DNA from: Methanolobus sp.
Lineage (GTDB): Archaea > Halobacteriota > Methanosarcinia > Methanosarcinales > Methanosarcinaceae
Reading direction: 5' to 3'
DNA length: 47,662 bases
Assembly: GCA_029762595.1 (NCBI GenBank)
Contig: JARVGJ010000018.1
Coordinates: forward strand, 1-47,662
Shown: in pieces, positions 1 to 9,500 of the stretch
How the letters are laid out: each line of letters opens with the position of its first letter
Position numbering within the stretch: the stretch's first letter is position 1
Notes under the pieces: generated by a model
Told to the model about the DNA's origin: nothing
The model's input: the letters and a program-made list of their open reading frames with translations, nothing else
Database searches by the model: none
Program-made: the position numbers and the translations under genes

Positions 1-18
1 AGGAGGAGGGTGCAAACA

Positions 19-1128
19 ATGGAAGAAATGACATCAAAGGAACGGTTCATAAATGCTCTTGAAATGAAAGAGGTAGACAGGGCACCACTGGGTTATCTGT
101 GGTTTGGAGCGGGTGATGCTGTGCTTGATCGTATGAATGCAAGTATGAAGGATGTTTATTATTCTGCCAGAGGGATTGCAAGGGCACAGATACTGGCCAG
201 GGAAATGTACCACCATGATAATGTGATGTCCCCATGGGGCTGCCTGCTTGTAGAGGCTGAAGCCCTTGGTGTAAAAATAAATGTCAAAGACAATGCTTAT
301 CCTTCAATTGCAGAATTCCCTTTAAAGTCGGCCCTGGAATATGAAAAGATAAATCCCCGGGACATGGAGAGGTCACAAAGGGTCAGGACCATAGAAGAGT
401 CAATAACCCTGATGAAAAAAGAACTTGGTGATGATGCTTTTATATGCTGTGCCACACTCACCCCATTGATGCTGGCCTCTCAGTTGATGGACGGAAGTAG
501 AATGTGCATGGAAATGATCAAGGATGCGGATAATCTGCACAGGTTGCTGGAACTTCTCACTGAAAGTTGCATGATCTTTGCAGACAGGATGCTTGATGCA
601 GGAGCAGACGGTATATTTGCAGAGAACGGTGGAAGTGCCTCCGATCTTTTCAGTCCTGAAATGGCAAGGGAATTCGGTTTCAAATATACAAAGGAGATGT
701 ACTCCCATATACAGGACAATGGAGGATATGTTATATCGCACAACTGTGCCTCCCATGCCTTCCATGGACTGGAACTTGAGCTTAAACCCGATGCCCTTAA
801 CTTTGCTTTTGGTAATGTGAATACGTTAAAAGAACAATATGGTGTGGAATGCGAGAAACTCCACAACCATAAGAACATAGGGTGCAGTCAGAGATATTGT
901 TTCAGGGATTTCAGTAATTTCCACGATTCAGGAATATGTCTTATGGGTAACATCAATCCCTATACATTTTCCTCAGGGATGATGAAAGACATCGCTTCTG
1001 AAGTTAAAGCTTGCATGTCAGCAGCTCCTGAGAGAGGATTCATACTTTCCACCGGTTGTGAGGTCCCTCTGGGTACGCCTGCAGAAGAGATGGAAGTTCT
1101 CTGGGATACAATGGTATCATGTCTTTGA
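19..1128 (+). CDS. URO-D family methyltransferase, MtaA/MtbA/CmuA-like
   Basis: A 369-residue protein of the uroporphyrinogen decarboxylase-fold methyltransferases, which move methyl groups between substrates, corrinoid proteins and coenzyme M. The N-terminus (MTSKERFINAL...VDRAP) is the usual family opening. A zinc-type motif H-x-C lies near residues 241-243 (ISHNCAS) and a third ligand near Cys347 (STGCEVPLGTP), matching the HxC...C of MtaA/MtbA. I chose ATG at 19, about 10 bases after the AGGAGGAGG at 1-9; GTG at 10 is too close to that site and ATG at 28 is also possible. It is followed 14 bases later by a RamA-like activase, so it belongs to a corrinoid methyl-transfer operon whose upstream part is outside the window. 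It is clearly diverged from the MtbA-like protein at 2909, so it could be the substrate:corrinoid methyltransferase rather than the CoM methylase. The methyl donor is unknown. Confidence 0.8.
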   Translation: MEEMTSKERFINALEMKEVDRAPLGYLWFGAGDAVLDRMNASMKDVYYSARGIARAQILAREMYHHDNVMSPWGCLLVEAEALGVKINVKDNAYPSIAEFPLKSALEYEKINPRDMERSQRVRTIEESITLMKKELGDDAFICCATLTPLMLASQLMDGSRMCMEMIKDADNLHRLLELLTESCMIFADRMLDAGADGIFAENGGSASDLFSPEMAREFGFKYTKEMYSHIQDNGGYVISHNCASHAFHGLELELKPDALNFAFGNVNTLKEQYGVECEKLHNHKNIGCSQRYCFRDFSNFHDSGICLMGNINPYTFSSGMMKDIASEVKACMSAAPERGFILSTGCEVPLGTPAEEMEVLWDTMVSCL

Positions 1129-1142
1129 AAGGGGTGATCTAA

Positions 1143-2828
1143 ATGTATGGAATAGCAATAGACTTGGGTACAAGTGGTTTCAGGGCTCAGCTAATTGATC
1201 TTGGGTCCGGGAAAGTTATTGAGGCATCAATGACTGCAAACCATCCCCTTCCCGGGGGCAACATCACAGACCATCTTGATTTTGCAATAACCGTAGGACA
1301 GGATGTTGCACATGAAATAATAATTGACACCATATGCAAGCTTATAAACAGTTTCAATGTGGACAATGCACAGATAAACAAGATATCTGTATGCGGAAAT
1401 CCCATCCAGTTATCACTTTTCCAGAATTCGGAGATACGGGACCTTGCCTATGCAGGCAGGAATATGCAGAGAAGACTGGGTATTGAAAATGTGGAGCGCC
1501 CTGCAAGGATATTTGAGGCTCATGAGATCTTTAAGGATCATATCCATCTTGATAACTGTAAGGTCATTGTTCCCCCTGCAGTCCGGCATGAGATTGGGGC
1601 GGATGCACTTGCAATGATGATGGAGACTGATTTCCTTGAACAATCCGTTCCTACACTTGTGACCGACTATGGAACCAATGCCGAAATGGCTATCAAGGTG
1701 GGCAACAGAATCATAACCGCAAGTGCCGCTGCAGGTCCGGCTATTGAAGGACAGGGTGTTAGTTGCGGTATGCTTGCCAGGCCCGGTGTTATCTCGGATG
1801 TCAATATTGAAGGAAAGTACTGGAGACTCACAGTCCTTGATGAGAATATGAAGGGACGCTCATCACATCTTATTGATCCTTTAACTGGTGAGATTATAGA
1901 AAGGTCAGTTCTTTTGCCTATTGGTATTACGGGTACCGGTATGATAGCTTCCCTTGCATTGGCAATGCAGACAGGTCTCATTGAAAAACCCCCAAAGATA
2001 AAAAACGGTCATTTGATACTGAGTGAAGGTTTGTTCATTTCAGATGATGATGTTAAGGAAGCAGGCAAAGCCATAGGTGCCATAAGGGCTGCACAGCTGA
2101 CACTGATAATTGAATCAGGGCTCACTTATGAAGAGCTTGAAAATATGTATATGACGGGGGCCTCCGGAACTTATGTGGACCCCCGCAAAGCGATGTACAC
2201 AGGCTCATGCCTTAAATATACCAGGAAGATCGTCCAGTTTGGGAACACCTCGCTATCTCTTGCCAGGAAGTTATTGACAGATGATTCAAAACTGGCAGAG
2301 GTTAGCGAACTTGCTAAAAAGCTGACGGTTGATCATCTTATGATGGCCACAAGTACCACTTTTAAGAATATATACACATGTGAGCTATCTTACTGGACCG
2401 AAGGCATGGATATGGATTCATATAACCGTTTCCTGAAGATATATAAGCTTCCGCCCCTTCCATCGACTTTCAAAGAGCCGGAAATGGAAAAGCATAGCTC
2501 TGATATAGAACCGACAGAAGAGTTCATCACCAGAATATTAGATAATATAGGTGTGGTTGTTGAAGAATCGGCTATCGGTTGTATAAGTTGCCACAAATGC
2601 GAAAAAGAATGCCCGGAAAAAGCAATGACTATTGTTTGCAAGGACGGCCATGTATATGCGGAATATAATGCAAACCTTTGTCTGGGAACCAGTTGCAAAA
2701 GATGTGTAGGTGCGTGTCCGGTACACGCTATAAATTACAAGGAGATAAAAACTTTATCTGATGGTAATGAATATAATAAGGTTGGTGGGAAAGTAGAACA
2801 TCATACAAAGAAACAGGATGTAAAATAA
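1143..2828 (+). CDS. ramA: RamA-like ATP-dependent corrinoid reductive activase
   Basis: 561 residues, close to the length of Methanosarcina RamA. The N-terminal part has ASKHA/RACE ATPase features (IDLGTSGFRAQLID at the start; DYGTNAEMA and AAAGPAIEGQGV near residues 175-205). The C-terminus carries two [4Fe-4S] ferredoxin motifs: C-x2-C-x2-C-x3-CP near residue 480 and C-x4-C-x2-C-x3-CP near residue 520. Such proteins use ATP to reduce inactivated Co(II) corrinoid proteins back to Co(I). A GGGGTGAT ribosome site precedes the ATG. The gene sits between two URO-D methyltransferase genes and overlaps the reading frame of the downstream one. It could be a RamA paralogue dedicated to this operon rather than the methylamine RamA itself. 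Confidence 0.85.
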   Translation: MYGIAIDLGTSGFRAQLIDLGSGKVIEASMTANHPLPGGNITDHLDFAITVGQDVAHEIIIDTICKLINSFNVDNAQINKISVCGNPIQLSLFQNSEIRDLAYAGRNMQRRLGIENVERPARIFEAHEIFKDHIHLDNCKVIVPPAVRHEIGADALAMMMETDFLEQSVPTLVTDYGTNAEMAIKVGNRIITASAAAGPAIEGQGVSCGMLARPGVISDVNIEGKYWRLTVLDENMKGRSSHLIDPLTGEIIERSVLLPIGITGTGMIASLALAMQTGLIEKPPKIKNGHLILSEGLFISDDDVKEAGKAIGAIRAAQLTLIIESGLTYEELENMYMTGASGTYVDPRKAMYTGSCLKYTRKIVQFGNTSLSLARKLLTDDSKLAEVSELAKKLTVDHLMMATSTTFKNIYTCELSYWTEGMDMDSYNRFLKIYKLPPLPSTFKEPEMEKHSSDIEPTEEFITRILDNIGVVVEESAIGCISCHKCEKECPEKAMTIVCKDGHVYAEYNANLCLGTSCKRCVGACPVHAINYKEIKTLSDGNEYNKVGGKVEHHTKKQDVK

Positions 2829-2908
2829 TTAACAGGATTAGCGAATCAAAAACCGATCTGAAAATAATATTTAAGGATATCCTTGAAGGAAAAGATGTAA
2901 GCAGGCCG

Positions 2909-3865
2909 TTGGTAGGTACGGTTACAACCGCAGGTATACTTGAACTGATGGATATTTGCGGATCTGCCAGGCCTGATGCAGACAGGGATCCTTTAAAGAT
3001 GGCTCAACTTGCAGGTTCCCTTCACACAGTTGCCAATTTAGAGGTAATCCGTTTTCCCTTTGACGTGACCGTACTTGGCGAGGCACTTGGATGTTCGATA
3101 GACACAGGCACAAAAGCAAGAACCCCGGCGATAACAAGTCATCCTTTTAGTGATCGACCCGCAGAGCTCTGCATACCATCTGATCTTCTAAGTCAGGGAC
3201 GTATACCTGTGGTGCTTGAGGCTGCAAGACTTCTCAAAGATCGGGAAGGGAAAAAAGTCCCAATTGTAGCAGGAGTGGAAGGGCCCGGTGATCTTGCGTC
3301 CTATCTTTGTGGTATTAAGCCATTAATGGTATATTTTATCCGGAAACCTGACATTGCAGCACAGGTTATCAATAAGTGTGTTGACGGGTGCATAAGATAT
3401 TCCAATGAATGCCTCAGTGCCGGTGCTGATGCAGTGGTGATTGCAGATGCGTTTTCCTCCCCTGATATGATAGGTCCGGATATTTTCAGGCAGATCTTAA
3501 AACCGGAACTTATAAGACTTGCAGAGAATATCGATGGTCACAGCATACTTCATATATGCGGCAGGACAGACAGCATAATCCCTGACATGCTTGAATGTGG
3601 TTTTAATGCGATCAGCATTGAAGACAGTGTGAGTGACCTCGGGCAGATAATCGATATGGCACATGCTAAGAATGTTGCTGTAGCAGGAAACATCTCCACA
3701 TCACAGACACTTTACAGCAAAAGCCCTGAAGATGTAAGGAATGAAGCTTTCAACTGCCTAAAAGCCGGAATCGACATACTTGCACCCGGATGTGGCATTG
3801 CGCCTGAAACACCTTTGAAGAACTTGCATGCAATGGTGAAAGCAAGAGATGAATACTTCGGTTAA
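2909..3865 (+). CDS. Methylcobamide:CoM methyltransferase-like protein (MtbA/MtaA type)
   Basis: Strongly resembles MtbA/MtaA, the zinc enzymes that methylate coenzyme M from a methyl-corrinoid protein: TGTxxxGxxELMD-like opening, a GxxEGP segment, His215-x-Cys217 in LHICG and Cys295 in [12 protein letters not shown], then the usual KALV-like end ([12 protein letters not shown]). The coordinates use the TTG at 2909, giving 318 residues, but homologues are about 20 residues longer at the N-terminus. The upstream in-frame codons 2858-2908 encode LKIIFKDILEGKDVSRP, which fits that missing part. That frame is open back to 2780, yet contains no ATG, GTG or TTG, so the true start is probably non-canonical (ATT 2828 or 2837, CTG 2858) or hidden by an indel. 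It ends the operon. Confidence 0.8.
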   Translation: MVGTVTTAGILELMDICGSARPDADRDPLKMAQLAGSLHTVANLEVIRFPFDVTVLGEALGCSIDTGTKARTPAITSHPFSDRPAELCIPSDLLSQGRIPVVLEAARLLKDREGKKVPIVAGVEGPGDLASYLCGIKPLMVYFIRKPDIAAQVINKCVDGCIRYSNECLSAGADAVVIADAFSSPDMIGPDIFRQILKPELIRLAENIDGHSILHICGRTDSIIPDMLECGFNAISIEDSVSDLGQIIDMAHAKNVAVAGNISTSQTLYSKSPEDVRNEAFNCLKAGIDILAPGCGIAPETPLKNLHAMVKARDEYFG

Positions 3866-4078
3866 GGTAAAGGATTACGGATAATTTTCCTTCTGAAAGG
3901 GGGCATAATCTTTCTACATACCTTTGAAGTTGGGGTTTCCACTTAGTCTGAAATTGACAAAAATGTATTATGTAAATGTAGTGTATAGCAACCATATAGA
4001 CATATTTGCCTACCGGAGGTTCTTACAAAGCGATTACCCAATAGCAGACGAAACCGCGAATCACAACAAAGGAGAACT

Positions 4079-4261
4079 ATTGCAAGAATTGCCAGAGATG
4101 CGTCCGGTAATGCAATAGCAAGTGCATTTAAGTGCGGGATACCCGTAACCAGACAGCAGGGTGAAAACATTGTCAGGATTTACCCGGACGGGAGCACAGA
4201 ATTCATTAAAAAAATTGAAAATCGTTCTGTTAAGCCAGATAAAAGGCGTTATCACCTATGA
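4079..4261 (+). pseudogene. Small partner (antitoxin-like) of a zeta-type P-loop protein, start lost
   Basis: The frame at 4079-4261 reads as a protein ending with pattern ...GIPVTxxxGxxIVRIYPDGSxEFIKKI...KPDKRRYHL. Short proteins with this pattern commonly sit directly before COG4185/zeta-toxin-like ATPases. The frame is open back to 3989 but has no ATG, GTG or TTG; the only plausible initiation is ATT 4079 after AGGAGA. Its TGA overlaps the ATG of the next frame (ATGA at 4258), the arrangement of a translationally coupled toxin-antitoxin pair. Family assignment is by memory of the pattern. Confidence 0.45.
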
Positions 4262-4490
4262 AGCAGCGTATGAGGGTATTTGCGGGGCCAAACGGATCCG
4301 GCAAAACCACGCTGGTTATAATCAGTTGATCAGAGAAGGAAATAAACTGATCAACCCTAATCTTCATCTAAATCCCGATGACCTTAATTCAGGTGATATG
4401 CTTGATTTCGATAACTTTGGATTAAAAGTTGATGAAAACGATTTTCGGGATTTTGTGCTCAATCATCATTTTTTTAAAATTAATTTGGTG
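4258..4490 (+). pseudogene. Zeta-toxin-like (COG4185) P-loop ATPase, frameshifted and truncated
   Basis: ATG 4258 opens a frame reading MRVFAGPNGSGKTTL, a perfect Walker A motif of the zeta-toxin/COG4185 ATPases, but it stops at 4327-4329. Homology continues in another frame from about 4315: NQLIREG...NPDDLN...LDFDNFGLKVDENDFRDFVL. The motif 'NxDDL ... FGLKVxExxF' is typical of the same family. Removing GT near 4313 would restore one frame. After about 4490 the similarity ends, so the 3-prime part is also gone. This is a dead toxin gene. The 4490-4700 stretch that follows holds nothing I recognise. Confidence 0.6.
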
Positions 4491-4708
4491 ACAACAACCC
4501 ATAAATACTACTTCCTTCCATTCATCTTTGATGTCAAACTCTGCCACAAGCTACAACGTACCTAATGTATCTGTCGTAGCTGTAGTAGTGGTAGTGCTAT
4601 TCGCTTGAGCTAACAAAAGAAACTTTTCTGGTTCAAGTGCGCTGTTTTTGGTCAATTTACTGATTAGTGTATCCTGTGCCGGGATCGTTTCTTTCACGGA
4701 GAATTGAA

Positions 4709-6475
4709 ATGGAAGAAATGAATGGAGCAGAAGTCCTTGTTAAATGCCTGGAGGACCTTGGGGTCAGACACGTCTTTGGTTATACGGGAGCGGCAATACT
4801 TCCGGTATTCCATGCCCTAAGGAAAAGCGGTATAGAGATAATCATCAATTCCAATGAGCAGTCGTCGGCTTTCAGCGCGGCGGGGTACTCGCGGTCCGGC
4901 GGGCAGGTCGGTGTCGCAATAGTCACATCCGGACCTGCCATCACCAACACCCTCACAAGCGTTGCGGATGCTTTTGGTGACAGTATTCCGTTGCTGGTAT
5001 TTGCGGGGCAGGTCCCGGAGCATAAGATAGGCACCGACTCCTTCCAGCACATCAGCGTCAGGAACGTCTTCGGGGACGCCGCCAAGAGGGTCATCCAGCT
5101 ATCCAATGATGATGATGTCGAAACAATAGTCAAGGACGCCTACTACTTTGCAAAGTCTGGGAAGCCGGGACCGGTTGTCATAGATTTTCCCATGGACAAA
5201 CAGCAGAAGGTCCACGAGTATCAGGGCATGAACGTCATGAGGTTTAAGGAAAGTTATCATGACGACAGGCACCTGTGTGAGGAACAATGCGCAGAGTTCT
5301 TCCGGCTGCTGCTCAACTCCAAAAAGCCACTGCTCTACCTTGGCGGTGGCCTGAACTCGGAAGCAGGAAGCAAGGCCATCCGGGAGTTCAACGAACGCTT
5401 CAACATTCCCTCGGTCAACACCCTCATGGCAAAAGGTGTCATCGACGGGCGGGATAATCTCAACCTCGGGATGCTGGGAATGTTCGGCACACCGTATGCC
5501 AATATGCTCATCCAGGAGAACGACTTCTTCTTCGCCATCGGGGTCCGGTGGGATGACAGGGTCGCGGAGAAGGTCGGGTTTGCAATAGGCACCGACATAG
5601 CCTACATAGATATCAATCCGGAGAAGATGCACCAGATAAAGATCGAGTGCGGCCCGAAATTCACATTCATCGGTGATGCTGCCACCGCCATCCGGGACCT
5701 GCTCAATTATGCCAGAAAGCACGATATCACTCTGGATATACACGAGTGGCAGAAGCGTGCAGGATACCTGAAAGAAGCATGGCCACTTGATCATAACAGA
5801 GAATCCGAGAGAATACAATCTGCCGAGGTCATGGCCCTGCTGGCAGGCTATATCGACGGGAACACGAAGATAACCACAGGTGTCGGCAATCATCAGATGC
5901 TTGCGGCCCAGTATCTGCCAATGCAGAAGGCCAAGTCCTTCATGACATCAGGCTCTTTCGGAACAATGGGTTTTTCCCTGCCTACAGCCATCGGTGTCTG
6001 CTATGCCAACCCGGATGCAAGGGTCATTGCAATAGACGGTGACGGCAGCCTGAAAATGAACCTGGGGGAGCTGCACACTATTGCGTCACTGGACCTGCCC
6101 GTCAGGATACTAATGCTGAACAACCAGAGTGACGGCATGGTCCAGAACCTGCAGGATGTTGCTTATCAGGGCTTCCGGACAGGCACAGAGAGAATGAAAG
6201 ATGTCTGTTTCGCGGATATCGCAGCCTCCTTTGGCTTTGGCTACGCATCAAGGATAAAAGACAGGAGCAAGTTGAAAGATGCCATGGAGGCCTTCCTGGA
6301 TGCTGAAGGTCCATGCTTCCTGGAGATCTGCACTGACCATGAAGAGGTCCTGTATCCGAAAGTTCCGGCCGGGGGAGCCTATAAGGACATGATCCTGGGG
6401 CCTTACATAAGGCAGGTATCTGAGGAAATATATGAGGAGATACAGGATAAAAAGGGAACCTGGGCAACAATTTGA
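4709..6475 (+). CDS. Acetolactate synthase-like ThDP-dependent enzyme
   Basis: 588 residues with the three-domain layout of acetolactate synthase/pyruvate oxidase enzymes. The Pyr domain contains FGYTGAAILP (acetolactate synthases have GYPGGA) and the cofactor-activating Glu in SNEQSSAFSAAGYSR. The middle domain has GTDSFQ. The PP domain has the ThDP/Mg motif GDGSLKMN...NN near residues 450-480. Acetolactate synthases carry NNGYLGMVRQWQ there, but this protein has NNQSDGMVQNLQ, so the 2-keto acid substrate is uncertain. No regulatory small subunit (ilvN) or other ilv gene is nearby. Start is ATG 4709 after CGGAGA. Base composition is unlike the neighbours (43 of 60 bases are G or C at 4861-4920), which suggests a different history, perhaps transfer together with the adjacent toxin remnant. 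Confidence 0.75.
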   Translation: MEEMNGAEVLVKCLEDLGVRHVFGYTGAAILPVFHALRKSGIEIIINSNEQSSAFSAAGYSRSGGQVGVAIVTSGPAITNTLTSVADAFGDSIPLLVFAGQVPEHKIGTDSFQHISVRNVFGDAAKRVIQLSNDDDVETIVKDAYYFAKSGKPGPVVIDFPMDKQQKVHEYQGMNVMRFKESYHDDRHLCEEQCAEFFRLLLNSKKPLLYLGGGLNSEAGSKAIREFNERFNIPSVNTLMAKGVIDGRDNLNLGMLGMFGTPYANMLIQENDFFFAIGVRWDDRVAEKVGFAIGTDIAYIDINPEKMHQIKIECGPKFTFIGDAATAIRDLLNYARKHDITLDIHEWQKRAGYLKEAWPLDHNRESERIQSAEVMALLAGYIDGNTKITTGVGNHQMLAAQYLPMQKAKSFMTSGSFGTMGFSLPTAIGVCYANPDARVIAIDGDGSLKMNLGELHTIASLDLPVRILMLNNQSDGMVQNLQDVAYQGFRTGTERMKDVCFADIAASFGFGYASRIKDRSKLKDAMEAFLDAEGPCFLEICTDHEEVLYPKVPAGGAYKDMILGPYIRQVSEEIYEEIQDKKGTWATI

Positions 6476-6533
6476 GACTTACGTAGAGATCCTTCTCCGG
6501 ACTTTGAGCTTGAATGCCGAGTTTTGAATATGC

Positions 6534-9500
6534 TTATGTTGTTATCTTCTTGTAAAGCAAAGGAAGTGTTTCAGGAAGTTTGCGGGCATCATCCATTATA
6601 GTGTAACCTACGTCTGAGAATATGTTTTCCAGGTAGTCCCCGGGACTTGAGTCCACTGTGATACAAAAGAGATGCATGCCCTTTGCATTAACTTCCTGTA
6701 TCGCTATCCTTGTGTCCTCTTCGGCAAAACGGCCCTGATAGGCGCTTTCACCTTTACATGTATCATATGGCTCTCCGTCGGATAATAATATGATTATTTT
6801 CGTTTTAGCTTTGACTTCTTCAAGCTTACTGATGGAATGGCGTATTGCAGAACCAAGCCGTGTATTGGATACCGGCTCCAGGATACTTATCCTTCGTGCA
6901 ATATCAGCAGACATTTCCTCTTCAAAACCCTTTACAACAAAATATTCGACCCCATCACGATTATGACCTGAAAATGCATTGATGGCATATTTGTCCCCTA
7001 TGCTCTCAAGTGCATGGGTCATTATGATCAGAGCATCCTTTTCCACATCTATTATGCTGCGTTTTTCCTCCCCAAGTGTCTTACGTGTGGAAGCACTGAC
7101 ATCAACAAGGAAAAGAGTGGCAACATCACGTTTTTGTTTTTCCCATCTTACATAGAGCCGGTCATCGGGATTTATTCCACATTTTTTTTCCATCAGTGAA
7201 TCTATGAAAGAGTCTATATCTATCTCACTTCCATCTATCTGTTGCTTAAGTTTCTGGAAATCCACAGGTTTCATGATGCTGAAAATGCGTTTAATAAGGG
7301 CAATTTCATTTCTGTAATGTTCTGTAGTGATGTCATAGTAACCGGAAGTACCACCAACCGGCTCGATCTCACTTACGGTGCACCAGTCCGATTTATAGTC
7401 ATTGATCACAAAGTCCCACTCATCATATCTGTAAGTGCCAAGTATCTTCCAGTTCTTGTCAAGGGCATATGTTACTTTTTTCTCTTCCTTTTCATCTATA
7501 TGCTCTGGTATTCTTTTCTTTTCCTCTTCTTTTACATCATCTTTTTCCGGAATGAAGTTCCTGATAAGAGTTTTAGTATCTTTGCTGTCGCTACTACCAG
7601 AGCTACAGGCACTTATGCTGACACCACGATAATCAATGTTTTTGAACATCTTCCATTCTCTTATTTCCAGTGGTCCCAGGTGATCATCTACCAGTTCGTA
7701 TATTTGAAAAGCTGCTTTAAGGGCATCAAGGACCGTAGATCTGGCTTTGAATACCCAGTCATGTATAATTTCACGTATCCTGTGCAGAATATTTTCATCG
7801 ATTTTAAAATACTGTGGATCAGGTTCATGATCTGTAGAGAGCCAGAGAAGTAAATCCATTATCTTTTCTATATCTCCTTCTGGAACTGGTCTTGATGATA
7901 ACATCTCATATCGTATTCTTTCAAGTTCCAGCCGTACACCTCTGTACTGGTCCATTATCATATACTCTATCCGTGCATCTTCAAGTATGCCCAGTATAGT
8001 TCCCGCAATTGCAGGATTGGGGAACAGGCCCAGAACTTCCGGTATTCCAATTGTTTCCATTCCATATAGTTGAATACGATTCTCCAGGCAGGGATCGATC
8101 GTACCATATTTTTCCTTTGGATAACGTCCGGATATCCTTTTCAGCAATCCGGAAGACTCATTAAGAGAGACTTGCATGGAACTGTGTTTGATATGTCCCA
8201 CCTCATGCATTATGCTTAGCTTGTATATCTTGAAATTGTTCTCCTGATTGCTGTATATACTCATTTTTGGTGCCAGATATATCGTTTTGCCATCAACTAC
8301 AGGATTGATGGAAGCTGCTCTATCTGCCATGGGCAGGAATTTTTTGGACCTTATGGTGAAATTAACACCACTGAGTCCCAATCCATAATAGTGAAGGATC
8401 TTTGAGACCTTTTTAAGTGCAACAGAACCGGTAAGTTCTGCAACGAACTCCTTTGAGATCTTTGATCTTAGAGAGAAATATGGTCTGCCACCCAGGTGAT
8501 TATCCTCTGAGATCAGGATTCCATTCAATGCCCATTCTTCAAGTTCCCCTATATCCAGCTCTGATAGAAGCTGCGGAGAATATGTAAAATAATCCACTGC
8601 AAATCTTTTATCCCGTTCGTATATTTTAACCCCTATGCCGGCCCATTTCCTTATTTCAGGTGTTTCCAGCTTTTCAATAGCTATAGGTAGTTTATCTATG
8701 AACATTCCGGCAAGAAGCCAGTCTTTTTCAAGTAGTATATGTGCTGTTGTAAGTATCTCCCCACAAGCATTTACAGGAAGGCGGTTGAAAATTATAACAG
8801 AGTTTCTGTAATAAGCGGAAGCAAAAACAGAGCTATTCCTTGCTATTTCTTCCCCTATGCTTATCCAGTCATTGAACCTGTTCTCTGTAAGCAGATCAAA
8901 TACTTCAGGAGCATGTGCGAAATAAGCTTCCAGATTATCTGGGTTTATAAGTGCAAGCCTGGCCCCTATATCAAGAAAATATGAACGCTCTTCTTTTTGA
9001 GTAGTTGATTTATATCTTGCCAATCCTTGAAAGCTACAATGTATGAATTGTTCAAGAGCATAGCCATTAAGACCAAACACTTCTATGAATCGGGTTATCC
9101 ATCCCTCTATCTCTTTCACTTCAATGACATCAAGAACTTCCAGGCCCTGATCTAAAAACGAAATCGATGCATCAATATTTGTTTTAGCAATATTACAAGC
9201 AATACAGGTCCATTCATGGAAACTTCTTTGATCAAGCAACATCATTAAACGAGGTGCATTTCTGAACAAAGCCAATGCAGGTGTGCTTCCATAGCCAAGG
9301 ATCATATTCATTGACATGAGTAATATTTCTTTGCTGTTGGCAGGAACGGATGAAAATACTTCCTTGCTTTTTTCCAGTATCTCAACAGCAGTTGCCCAGT
9401 TATCCCGTAGAATTTTCTCAATGATAAGATAAAAGACCTTTAGTTCCTCATATGAAAGAACATCCCCCAACCCCGAAAGATTCTCAAAATAGGATTCAGC

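Noticed and set aside
3924-4118. 64-residue plus-strand frame before the toxin remnant
   Set aside because: Overlaps the better-supported antitoxin-like frame and shows no protein-like pattern.
5099-5893. 264-residue minus-strand frame inside the ThDP enzyme gene
   Set aside because: It is the antisense of a well-supported enzyme, favoured by that gene's G+C-rich codon positions.
7242-7853. 203-residue plus-strand frame inside the VWA gene
   Set aside because: Antisense to a protein with clear VWA motifs; its own translation is Phe/Tyr-rich without any domain.
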